64,000 bases of DNA. Origin: Spodoptera frugiperda (Eukaryota > Arthropoda > Insecta > Lepidoptera > Noctuidae). Position numbers and translations under genes: made by a program. Shown piece after piece: positions 22,801 through 33,368 of this stretch (positions are counted from its first letter, which is position 1; each line of letters starts with the position of its first letter). The notes beneath the pieces were generated by a model. The model ran no database searches. It had not been told where the DNA came from and was given only the letters and a program-made list of their open reading frames with translations. Where the stretch lies: NCBI RefSeq assembly GCF_023101765.2, contig NC_064230.1:558001-622000 (forward strand), read 5' to 3'.

Positions 22801-25800
22801 GCAACGCCCTTATAACACTTTTGCGGTTTCGGGTGTCCATGCGTGGCGGTGATTGCTTACCATCGGGTGATCCGCAGTGATGACGTGGCCTACGGTGGAA
22901 CACGTCTGCCCATAAGCAACCTATTCACTCGGGCTTTAAAGACACCCAGGTTATACCGGCTCCATCAAATAATTTTTACTTACTTTGGACAAGGTGAATA
23001 GGTCCATCTGAGACAAAAAGCCCAAACTTTAACAAGACGTGTGTCACCGGGTATCCCAACCAACCCAGCTTCTTTGATTTCAGTGTCCTGGAAGAAAATT
23101 AAGGATTAATAGTGGTTTTCTACCAGAGATGTGCTATGCTACGTTGCAGTAGATTTGGGCTCCACCAATCATATTCATTGATACACGTAGCTTAGCACTG
23201 GTGGGGAAACAGACTCGGCTAAGCTATGTCCTTTATACGGAAAGAAGCGTGCTATGGGTGGCTTCATGTATCATCAAAACGATTATAAATTAGTTGTACG
23301 GATCACCTAATGGTAGAATAAGAAATAAGAAAGACACCCGAAACACCAGAGGCGTCACAAGTGCGTTACTGGGGTTAGGAATTTAAGGGTTGATGGAATC
23401 GGGGATTAACAAGTTTAGGAAGGGGAGGTAATTGGGCCTCCAGCAACCTCACTCACACAACGCAAGCGTTGTTTCATATCAGTTTTCTGTACGACCGTGG
23501 TATCACTCCGGTCGAACCCAAGCTTAGATCTTCTACACTTAATAAAGAAGTTATTTTTTACACTAGGAAATCGGGGCTTCAAGTTTGGGAAGGAAATAGG
23601 GGGAGAAGGGGAGGTAATAGGGCCTCAGGTAACCTCACTCACACAACGTAAGCGTTGCTTCACATCAGTTTTCTACTCGGCCGTGGTATCACTCCGGTCG
23701 AGCCGAAGCATGGCTCTCCCACACTTAAAATTGCACAACTTGATTCCCCCTAGTCCTTTTCATCAAGACAATCGGCGACACCGCTTCATGCTAGATATCC
23801 CACCCACTCGCACGAAGCGCTTCTATTTAAGAGATTGTGCTTCAAGCTTCCTTGTGCGAACTTGTAGGGAGTGGAACTCTTTGCCGGAGTCTGTGTTTCC
23901 TGATGGGTATAACCTGGGTGTCTTCAAAGCCCGAGTGAATAGGTTGCTTATGGGCAGACGTGCTCCATCGTAGGCCGCATCATCACTTACCATCAGGCAA
24001 GATAGCGGCAACGTCAAACCATTAAATGTAAAAAATACAAGTTATATTACACACTTACTCAACAAGTATTGGTGCCATGTGACGTAGTATGATGTGAACA
24101 TCTTCCACGTCTTTAGCAGCCACCTGCTTAGCCAACTCCATCATAAATATCACCAGATAGCCTTCTTGGTATTCTTCTAGCAGGCGGTAATAGGCCTTCA
24201 GTAATTCTTCTTTCGAATGATACTCCTCTGATGAGGAGTCGGAATCTGAAACCTGTCTTTGGGAGGGGTGGTTATCTTCTTTTTTTTTAGGGGGGAAAAT
24301 CATTTAATGACTTCTCCTTCTCCCGCCTGGGGCGAGGGGCTGGTCAATAGGTCTCGGGTGGGGGGGATAATCATCTAATGACTTCTCCTTCTCCCGCCTG
24401 GTGTGAGAAGGCTGGTCAAGAGGTCTCGGGTTGGAATCCCGGATGAGCCAAAGTATTACTAGGCTATTTTCGGTTGACGAAAATTTCTCTGTAGTAGCAC
24501 GGAGTCTGGTTTATCCCTGAAGGGGTAAAATGGAAGGGGAAGGGGTAGGCACGTAATGCCGCTATACAATGTATAACCACTTTTCACCATTTGTGTTATA
24601 AGTCCTATGTAATAGGGGTGAGCCTATTGCCATATACTGGGTACAATTCCAGTCTCCGTGCTGCTACTACTACTACTACTTAATGATAATTCTAATTATC
24701 AGGACAATCGGCGAAGCGCCACCGCTCTATGGTAGATATCCCACGCACTCGCACGAAGCTCTTTGCGTCAAGTTTCCTTGTGCAAACTGCTAGGGAGTGA
24801 ACACAGACTCCTTGCCGGAGTTTGTGTTTTCTGATGGGTATAACCTGTGTCTTCAAATCCCGAGTGAATAGGTTGCTTATGGACTGACGTGCTCCATCCG
24901 AGGCATTGCTTACCATCAAGCGAGATAGCGGCCAAACTTCGAAAAAAGAAAAAGTCATCAAAAAAAGGACTTACTTATGTCTATTTTCTCTTAATACAGC
25001 TACAGACGTTTTAGCAGTTGACGTTGTTTTAGTAACATCAGTCGTTGTTTTGAGAGAAGTTGTAGAATTATCTTTAAGCTCTTTAACAGAAGATACTACT
25101 GTTCTTGCTGTAGATTTTTTCGAACTTCGTTGCACACTTGTAGAAGATTTCAAATGCTTCATCTTTACACTTGAATTGTGCAATGATTCTGTTGTGTTTG
25201 ATAGGGTGGTTAGCACAGAAGTTGTTGTAGAAGAATTCCCTTTATTCTCAAGTGTGTTAGGTTTAGTTTTGTTTAGCAAGTCTGTGGCGATAGTGGTGGT
25301 TTTATTTTGTTTCTCTTTCATACCCCCGTTTCGTAATACTGCTGGTACGATGACTGGTAGTGTTGCCACTTCCCCATTCGCTCGCATCAGTTGACCGATG
25401 TCTCGTAACTTCTTGTTGACTTTTTTCAGCATCGTTTGTATTTCGTGGAAATTCTTATTGTGCAATAGTATCATTGTTTCGTTGAGTGCTGGAATTTGAA
25501 AAGAAATTATTAGGAAGATTATATGTATATACGTCCGCAGCTGCGGACTACCCCCAGAGCTGCGGCTTTACTAGTGGGTTTACCGGGGCTCCGGCTCGAA
25601 GGGCAGAAGTAGGAACGGGGTGTTTTTTAGTCAGTAAGAGTCCGACACTCCTTCTCGCCTCACCCAGGGCGGAAGAAGTCATTCGATGATTTTCCCTCTT
25701 AAAAATGCCGTAGCTTCGGCAAGAATGGGCCGGCTTGACCGGAGTGATATGACGGCCGAGCAGAAAACCGGCGTGAACCGACGCTTGCGTTGTGTTTCGT

Positions 25801-26039
25801 TGTGTGAATGACGTTACCGGAGGCCCAATTGGGAATTAGATTAGTAAATTGGGAATTGGGAAAGGGAGTCACGGTCTAACTAGTTTCGTGATATCGCCGC
25901 GTTTGCGCACGCTGCTCATGATGAAGAGTCCCTCTGTGACTCAAAACTAGTAGAGCTTTTCTCCATTAACTTACGTACCTTTTGCTTTGACTTCCCATAA
26001 TGACAAACATGATAACGTAATAATCAATAACAATAACAT
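19812..26039 (-). CDS. Unrecognised secreted four-exon-module protein, gene 4
   Basis: Minus-strand exons 26039-25979, 25488-24975, about 24256-24059, 23087-22984, 22217-22062, 21743-21564, 20916-20296, 19909-19812, giving 643 residues. Exon 1 is a signal peptide (MLLLLIITLSCLSLWEVKA) that I found by looking head-to-head with the relic first exon at 26355. Exon 2 is Thr/Lys/Ser-rich. Exon 3 starts with an acidic SDSDSSSEEY stretch and M1 (LLEEYQEGYLVIFMMELAKQ). Exons 4-6 are M2 (LGWLGYPVTHVLLKFGLF), M3 (SIIDYAEILYDDNEG) and M4 (DSFFKPYRRLLKSKRRQ). Exon 7 is basic, with KKTTEDS repeats and the motif SSYSDEEESLQKNL. Exon 8 adds 31 residues. The one weak junction is the exon 3 acceptor: the in-phase site is AAAG|A at 24257, while two stronger CAG sites downstream are out of phase. 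Polyadenylation signal at 19777-19772. Function unknown. Confidence 0.75.
19910..20295 (-). repeat. Gene 4 last intron: K-repeat
   Basis: K-repeat at 19934-20170, then AT-rich intron sequence. Confidence 0.55.
21121..21393 (+). mobile_element. tRNA-derived SINE
   Basis: Shows an A-box-like 'gctgagtggtcgtaagtgcg', a B-box-like 'gggtctcgggttcgatgccc', the body 'ttagtagtagcacggagtct...ctattacatgggacttataa', and the tail 'ggggataaaaggcgtgac'. Confidence 0.75.
21744..22061 (+). repeat. Gene 4 intron M3-M4: P-repeat
   Basis: P-repeat 21809-22025, with 'ccaccccgttcctactcctg' and 'tgggccccatctgtggtggt'. Confidence 0.65.
22266..22596 (+). mobile_element. tRNA-derived SINE carrying a piece of gene 4 exon M3
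   Basis: SINE head 'cctcgttggcctagtggttg' and B-box are separated by 22297-22365, which is not SINE sequence. It is an antisense copy of part of the neighbouring M3 exon (22217-22062): 'atcgatgatggagttcaca' is shared. The usual spacer is about a dozen bases. Confidence 0.75.
22597..23721. repeat. Gene 4 introns: K-repeats, LINE snippet and MITE T
   Basis: K fragment 22722-22878, an 80-bp LINE 3' snippet (22877-22955), exon M2, then part of MITE T (23112-23262) and two K fragments (23292-23480, 23560-23721). Confidence 0.55.
23722..24012 (+). mobile_element. 3' fragment of a jockey/CR1-like LINE
   Basis: Plus-strand frame 'LIPPSPFHQDNRRHRF', 'CREWNSLPESVFPDGYNLGV', 'FKARVNRLLMGRRAPS' with stop. 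It joins the preceding short repeat and ends 47 bp from exon 3 of gene 4. Confidence 0.7.
24257..24974. repeat. Gene 4 intron 2: stacked repeats
   Basis: Holds two short P-repeat starts (24280-24410), a tRNA-SINE body joined to an inverted SINE body (24407-24683), a TAC microsatellite, and a LINE 3' fragment on plus (24695-24930). The P-repeat ends within 30 bp of the exon 3 acceptor. Confidence 0.6.
25489..25978. repeat. Gene 4 intron 1: P, K and a short hairpin element
   Basis: P-repeat 25540-25705 (minus), K fragment 25705-25832, then a 'actagtagagcttttctcc' hairpin-element end that reaches the exon 1 donor region at 25978. Confidence 0.55.
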
Positions 26040-26207
26040 GATCACTAGTATTTCAAATTAAATATTTATTAAAATATTTCAAAAGTATTTGAATACAGTT
26101 GTAATATGGTTAAAATGTCCATTACAGGTATAATAAAAAACAAATGGTTATTTTAACAACTAAAATGGCGATAAAATTGTGTTTTTAAATTTAAAATCTA
26201 ACGCTGA

Positions 26208-26354
26208 GTTTAAAAATCAGTAACAATTCCAATGTTTATTGTCAATAAAATAGTTTTGTAACAATTTTATTGGATTACAAATATAAAAATAGTTGCTCGC
26301 GCAATGTATAACAAGTTTTATGATACGATAAAATGTTAGTGTTTTTATATTAAA
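26208..26354 (+). promoter_or_regulatory. Promoter copy in front of the relic first exon
   Basis: Second copy of the block (26208-26383 with coding start). It differs from the copy at 14991 by one base (gatacg for gatgcg) and has no indel. The TATA box at 26282 is 73 bp from the ATG, as in the other copies. Gene 4 starts at 26039 on the other strand, so the block may be kept because it is needed for that gene. Confidence 0.7.
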
Positions 26355-26405
26355 ATGAAAGTGTGCGCTTGTGTTCTGCTGTTTACCTTATTATTATTCC
26401 AATAA
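26355..26405 (+). pseudogene. Relic first exon of a MKVCACV-type gene
   Basis: The start matches the first exons at 15138 and 32969 base for base through codon 9 (MKVCACVLL), then diverges. No GT donor follows in the expected place, and the frame reaches TAA after 16 residues (MKVCACVLLFTLLLFQ). I see no related downstream exon on the plus strand before 29500. Position and orientation, 315 bp in front of the module gene at 26039, match the two intact pairs. This is therefore read as the surviving promoter and first exon of a lost partner gene. It could still drive a short transcript. Confidence 0.7.
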
Positions 26406-29400
26406 TATTTGCATTTAATAATAGAAGTAAATTGTTGAATTTTTGAGGACAGAAAATTAAGGACCAAAAATCACGGTTTACTCACGTACATTCATTGAGA
26501 AAAACTCCACTAGTTTCTTTACTGTGACTCGAAACTAGTAGAGCTATAATATTTTCCATGAATGTACATAAGTAAACCGTGATTTTTGTTAACTTAATAT
26601 GTCTCACGATACTTTTTATAAAAATAAGAAACAAAGTCTTATATTATCTACATAAAATGTCTCCATGTCCATCTTTCAGTGTACCTATTTAAAGAGGCGA
26701 TATCTACTGGCGATCCGGAGCTGCGGATTACCTAACTGGTTACCGGAGCGGGCTCCGGCTCAATAGGAGTAGGAACGGAGTGGCTTTTAGTCAGTATGAG
26801 TCTGACACTCCTTCTCAACTCGCCCAAAGCGGCAGAAGACATTGAATGATTTTACGCCCTTAAAAAAAAAAGAACCTACTGGAGATTAAGCATTCAAAAA
26901 TAAAATCTGTCTGCCATGCAATTCATTAGTGACTTTGTCTTTTATAATTATCATTATAGTACCTATAGAGAATAACAAGCTAGAATCAGCAGAAAACTTG
27001 ATCTAAAATCAAGTAATCTGAGAAATCTATTTTGTCTATTGCGCATTCAATATACGAACTACATACTTCAATAATATTTATAATTAAATAAACTAGAAAA
27101 CGTAAACACAAAAAAAATCAATAAACTAAAAATTGCGCTAAAAGCGCCATAATCACGGATGAGAACGCTTGCAACAGTGCCGAAAATAATATCGGAAAAT
27201 AATATCGTGTCAGTTTAAAAACTTATATTATCAGAAATTCGTCCGCATTGACGTCAATAGGGAAAGTGCCCAAAAGGCATCAGGAAGGTAGCATTGTCAC
27301 GTTGTATGGCAACTTCTATTGTCTAACCGAGGAACAGGCCTATTACCATATACCGGGCACATTTACAGACTCCATGCTACTACTGAGAAAATTTTGAAAA
27401 ACTGATAAAAAAGACCAGCAATACTACGCCCGATCTGGGAATCGAACGCGAGACCCATTGCTCAGCAGTCGCACTAGCAATCGAGCATTCAAGCCGCGGG
27501 AGCCGCCGAGTCAACACCTCCTGAGGATGCTCCGTGGAGGAGCGAAACATATGTCGAGTGGTATATTGCATGTTATGTGTGTTTATGTTGCACCCCTGCT
27601 GCATGAGCATTTAATTGCGGGCGGAACGGCGGTGCTGCACGCCGCGTGTTAAAAATACATGTAAAAGCGGAATAAAAACTAAAAATCTATTGTACTGTAC
27701 TGTTAGTGTAGCAGTCTATTGTACTGTTAGTGTAGCATGGACTTCCGCAAAGTAACGCCTGATTCTACAATATATTAAATCCTTTTCCTCAGTAGTCGCA
27801 CTATTGTCATAAATACTGATTTAGCGCCATCTAGTCTACAGGTAGCTATGTAATTAAATAATATTATGTATAAGTAAATGTATTATGGCTGAAAGGCTCT
27901 CTTTTTTAAGAATTTTATTTCATGTATTCTTATTGCACAATTCTACCAACTAAGCAGTCATTAATATTCTTATAAGCTAGATTTCTCATTATATTTGACT
28001 TTTAAGACTTTTACTATAGGTATAATACCTATGGAGATGGACATGTCTTGGTGCCATTCTTATTTTACAGTGCTATGTAGCTATGCTACGAATATGTAAT
28101 AGCTAAGCTGTGAAACTATGTGACCGTTTTCACCGATACTAAGCTATGTAGCTGTGCGAGGATGCGCAGTTCGAGTATGCAATGTATCGATAGTAGGGAA
28201 ACCATCCATAGCACGCATCTTTCCATATAAAAACATAGTTTAGCTGAGTCCATTTCCACTAGTGCTAAGCTATGAGTACCAATGAATATGATTGGTAGAA
28301 ACCAGACGCATCCACAGCAAAGTAGCATAGCACATCTCTGGTGGAAAAGCACCCTGACCTGTGTGTACTATACATTCTTCTCCGGGTCTCTCAGATATTT
28401 CTCCGTACTGTCAACTTTATTTGGGCGTGTTGTATGCAAGTATGTATTTCAACAAGATTGATTATGCACTTAGGTAGTTTACAAACAAATACAACTAGTT
28501 CGACATTTTAATTTTGTTAGGAATTCTGCTTTTCACAAGGTGTAATCATAGCTACAACTTGTAGCGACATCTATCGAGAAATAAACGACATCTTTCGAAA
28601 AACGTTGAAGGTGTAGTTCCAGAAACAACTAACAGATGGCGCATTCATCATAATCCGTCATCGTTGCAGCTACATGGTCGGGAATCCAGCCAGAATCAGC
28701 GCTCATGCTTTCCATTTAAAAACTATTGTATATTTTTTTATGGCAAATAAAAATTAGAAACGCACGTACTTAACAACTTCAGGAATATTATTATTATAAC
28801 GCTTCGCCCAACTATCTATCCCTGTAGGGATTCGATGGAATGCAATATCTTAATTTTATTATTCCTTTCCATCAGTTAATTTATAAGTCCCATGTAATAA
28901 AGAACGATTATAATAAACATAATTTACAATCTGCTATTATAGAGATTTTTGAAATAAAAAAGCTGTACACTAGTTTCTGTGACACGGGAATTGAACCCGA
29001 CTTTATATTTACAAAAATCGTATGTCGCTTATGCGATACTGTAGAGTGCAGTATATTATAATTTGAGCTGCTTGAATTTGGCAATTTAATTATAAAATCT
29101 TTTTTCTTCTCCTCTATACAATAATATCTTCTAATTTATTTTTTTGCGGGATCCCAGACAGTCATTCATGTCCCTGGGACGTTGGACTTCAGTGTTCCGG
29201 TGTTTGCATGGTTGTATCTACTGTAGATCCTGGTGCACAGGAGCCGTTATGGCCGGCTTGTCCCATTAAAAATACGTAAAAAAATATTCCGGTTTCCTCA
29301 CATGAAGGCACAGAAAGGCTCTTCTAGTTTCGAGTCAGTGAGGACGAAGGCGTAACCTAAACGTACGCACGCTGCTCATGAGGAAAATTCTCCGAGTAAA

Positions 29401-29518
29401 CCTTTATTTTTAGTTAATTCAGTGTGCCTCACGGTAGTTATCCTAAAAATGATTCGGAGGAAAATAAAACACTTCAAAACTCAATTTAAATCTTTTTAAT
29501 GTTACATTAAAATAAATC
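26406..29518. repeat. Gene-free spacer after the relic first exon
   Basis: No exon of the family is visible. It contains a palindromic element (26475-26590, arms 'cacggtttactcacgtacat'), P-repeat 26715-26870, tRNA-SINE 27327-27484 (minus), MITE T 28070-28357, repeat U 29090-29260, and a hairpin fragment 29300-29410. The rest is AT-rich sequence. 28840-29060 is a strongly decayed SINE. Confidence 0.55.
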
Positions 29519-32500
29519 CTACCATACGACAGATGGATGAAATATATCATAATGTGGCGGGGAAGAGAAATTTAAAACCCTTCTAGATCTTGCAGTGATA
29601 TTCGCTGTATCACTTTTAGATTTCCTACCACTAGTCGTTAGTTTATATCTAGACTTTCTACCATCTTTTAGGTCATGGGTAACATCTAGAGAAAAGTGCT
29701 TATTAAAATCACGAATTATTTTGTTATTTGATTGTGTCGAATTGAAAACTGACGTAGTATCTCTCATTCTATGTCTATCGTGCGATAACAAAGTCTTATT
29801 TACTCTTGCTACTTTTTGATCTGATTTCACATTAGTGTGATACAACCCAGTTTTATTTGTCTTCAAAACTTTTCTGTATAACCGAGAAACGTTACATTTA
29901 TCGCATTTTCTAATAACAATGTTACCTGTATTATTTGTTATGTTATACTTCTGCCTCAAACTACCTCTTTTTACTTCAACAAGTTTGACATATGAGTCGT
30001 CTTTTGCATCTCTCCCGTTATCACTTCTAAAGCATTTGCCAGTTTGATTTTTATCGTTTGTTTGACAAGTCCTCAAAGCGTTGGCTTGCTTCAATTCCTC
30101 AATCTGTTTCCCTAAATAATTCAGTCTTTCAATAATCATTTGTAGGTCCTTTATTCCTAGATTCCCCTTATTATCACTCAAAGATCTTCTCAAATGTTTT
30201 CTTTCTCTTTCTAAGTCTCTTTTGAACTGTTCCACCGATATTTCTTCTTCTGTGTGGACGTGAGCTGATGCGAATTTTGTCTGGTCGTATTTTGTCCTGC
30301 CTCCAATGTGCCATTTCACGAAGCTAGTGGTCTGAGGTTCCAAGTTCAAGAATGCGCGGAAGTTTAAACTCTTTGGTGGTGTTGTGGAGTTCCCTGATAA
30401 TTTTGTTGGTGAATCCTGAAGATCGATTGCGAGTCTGGAATAGATAGATTATTTTAACACATTGAACGCCGTGGTGGTCATCGGTGACCGACGTTAGCGG
30501 AGGATTTGCCTTCAACAGTTTTCTATTGGCAGTCAAAGACTTAAGTAAAGATGTTTCTCGCACATACATACAAACATACATAACCTCATGCCTGTTTCCC
30601 ATAGGACTACCCCCATGAAGGATGTAAGGAGCAAAGATTATGAAATGCCAATTGCTACGATTCTTACATAGGTATCTCTTTCTTATGGAATAGGGGGCAA
30701 ACGAGCATACGTTATACGATGGTAAGCGATCAGCGCCGCCCATGGATACCGGCAACACCAGAGGAGTTATCTCTTTCGCTTTATCAACGTTAAAGGTACT
30801 TTTAATTTGGCCCTTCTTGCCAATGTAGTCACAATCAATAAAATTTGCTGGGCTTTTTTCGGTTTATCGAAAATTTCTCAGTAGTACCACGGAGTCTGGA
30901 ATTGTGGCCAGTATATGGCAATAGGCTCACCCCCTATTACATGGGACTTACAACATAAATTGTACATTATACAGTGGCATTACGTGCTGTAATGTGCACG
31001 TAATGTGCCTACCTCTTCGGGGATAAAAGGCGAGGAAAAAAATTACCTTCCAATTTTCTTTAGCGATTCAAAAACTTGTTTATACGAATCCATGATATTA
31101 AGATTACTTGATACATTCCATTGTACAGGTTTCGGTGTAGTTTTAATTTTCTTCACACCGTAAGATTTTACATGTTTATCATATTTCTTCTTATGTTTTC
31201 TTGGCTTGTTACTAACTGTGGGTTCAAATTCATCTTTACCGGCTCTTAGGGCGAGATTTTCTTCATCTTCATCTATCTTAAATCTTTGTACATTAGCAAA
31301 AACAGCAGGTTGCTTTGATTTTGTCGTCTTTACTTCTTCTATAGGAGAAATTTCTTCATAAAACAAAGTAGCATAACGTCTTGTGTGAGGAGCTTCAGTC
31401 AGTTTTTCTTCTGACTCTTCAATAGTATTCAAATCAGAAGATTCGTCTGAAGGTTTATATTTCATGTTTGAGGCGCTTATATCTTTATAGAATTCTCCTG
31501 AATCCGAGTAATTGTAACCTTGTCTACCGATCTTATGGATTGGACTTGACGATGTCTTAGTTACTAAAATTGGTATTGTATTTTTTACTCCTGTATTTGC
31601 TTTTGTGGGACGAATGTCTGTAATGAAAATGACTTCAGAAGTTGTTCTTAAAGCTGGTTTAGAAGACTTCCAGAATGAAGCGATTTTATCTTTTAATTCT
31701 TTTCTTGTGTCTGTATCTAAGTTTGAATAGTGATCAAAGACCAATGCTCTGACTCCTTCTTTAATAACTTTGACGAAATTATCATCAGTCCAAGATCTAC
31801 TTCGACCATAAGATTCCAAATCTTTAAGCACTTTATGGAATTTCTCTTCATCGTCCTTTGTGTATAAAGAATTTAGGTAAGCAACAAAATCTTTCATCTT
31901 GTCATCATACGACTCTTTTCTTAATACATCTCCGATGAAATTAACTATGAACCTGGTTTCTGAAGCAGGTTTATCTTTAATAAAGTCATAAGCTTCTCTA
32001 AGAGTCACTTTCAACTGATAAATTTCTGTCAACTCATGAAATTTGGAGCCTTTATAGTGATATTTTTGCAGTTCTTCGCCTAAAATATGTAGGAACATTT
32101 GGAAACCATTGTCATCGTAAGTGTTGAGTATACTTATAATCTGTTGTATAAAACCAGTGAAGGTATGTACTCTATCGTCAGTTAGATTACGTCGCGAGTG
32201 AGTCTGTTTAGTGTTACGAAGAACATCTTTGACTTGTTTGACGAATTTTTCAACTGTTTTTAATAGCAGTCTGTCGCCTGGTTGATTCTTATCAAATTTT
32301 AGAATCGTTTCTAGAGCGAGGTTGACATTTCTGTTTGGATGTTTCAGTTGCTGTTGCTGGGGGTTCGTTGTGTGTGCTGGAATTTGAAATTTTTGTATTA
32401 CTGTACTTGCAAAGACTATTGTATGTTCTACAGTATTATTTTTAAGTGTGGGAGAGTCATGCTTCGACACGAATGGGCCGGCTCGACGGAGTGGAGCAGA

Positions 32501-32969
32501 AAACTGATGTCAAACAACGCTTGCGTTGTGTGTGTGAGGTTACTGGAGGCTCAATTACCTCCCTCCTAATCTTCCCAATCCCCGATTCCCCAACATGACT
32601 TAAATTTTTAACCCCAAAAGGTAACGCACTTGTAACGCCTATGTATTTGGGTTGTATATGTGCTGGCGAAATTGCTTATCATCAGGTGATCCGTCTGCTT
32701 GTTTACCGGCTTATACCATACTCAATATTGTACTGGGAAATTGCAAATGTAGAAAAAACCGAGTTTGGAGCTTGAAGCAAATATTTGTTATTTCAATTCA
32801 ATTCAGTAATTGCTCTTGCGACCTCTCGGCCCATGAGCTAATAATAAATTCTCTACACTTAATAAATTAAAATAAAACAAAAGTACATTTGAGAATGACT
32901 CAATGAAAAATACCAATCCAAATAAATACCGAATATTGTGAACAGCAGAACACAAGCGCACACTTTCAT
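29519..32969 (-). CDS. Unrecognised secreted protein, MKVCACV-type, gene 5
   Basis: Minus-strand exons 32969-32930, 32376-31047 and 30434-29519, with phases 1 and 2 as in the paralog at 15138-18613, giving 761 residues. Exon 1 is the signal peptide MKVCACVLLFTIF; the mature part begins near HTTNPQQQQ. Exon 2 carries a helical domain at about residues 88-258 starting TFTGFIQQIISILNTYDD, with 'HYKGSKF' and 'DFVAYLNSLY' conserved with the paralog. A low-complexity stretch follows. As in the paralog, an apparent TAA stop (31045-31043) overlaps the splice donor. Exon 3 is basic and hydrophilic, contains a short coiled-coil-like stretch (ERLNYLGKQIEELKQ) and one CDKC pair, and shows no sequence likeness to exon 3 of the paralog. 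Head-to-head with the module gene at 33369. Function unknown. Confidence 0.78.
30435..31046. repeat. Gene 5 intron 2: K fragment and SINE
   Basis: A K-like fragment near 30680-30770 and a SINE 3' half at 30840-31033 that ends at the donor region of exon 2. Confidence 0.55.
32377..32929 (+). repeat. Gene 5 intron 1: K-repeat
   Basis: K-repeat 32442-32725, beginning about 65 bp before the exon 2 acceptor in gene orientation. Confidence 0.6.
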
Positions 32970-33116
32970 TTTAATATAAAAACACTAACATTTTATCGCA
33001 TCATAAAACTTGTTATACATTGCGCGAGCAACTATTTTTATATTTGTAATCCAATAAAATTGTTACAAAACTATTTTATTGACAATAAACATTGGAATTG
33101 TTACTGATTTTTAAAC
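32970..33116 (-). promoter_or_regulatory. Promoter and leader of gene 5; shared 176-bp block
   Basis: Third copy (33116-32941 on the minus strand). By my reading it is identical to the copy at 14991 over 176 bp. The TATA box is at 33042-33032, and the ATG at 32969. The module gene on the other strand starts at 33369, leaving a 399-bp shared spacer. Confidence 0.7.
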
Positions 33117-33368
33117 TCATTGTTAAAAAGTTTCATCGTTTTTAAGTTGCCTTTTAAAAACCCGATTTTAAATTCAGTTTTATTTTGAAAATATAATTTG
33201 TTTCAATTCAAATGGTGTACTAGACATATCAAAAAGTTACTAATAAAAAAATAATTACGTCCTATTTACCCTGTTAAAATATGTAGGATCATTAAATCAT
33301 TGTGTGCAAGAAAGATCTTTTTAAATACTATGATTTTTAAATGAAGATCAAGAGACTTTAAAGACAGA

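Noticed and set aside
26001..26012. ATG at 26010 (MFVIMGSQSK) as the start of gene 4
   Set aside because: The upstream ATG at 26039 in another frame gives a hydrophobic signal peptide with the correct phase at the same donor.
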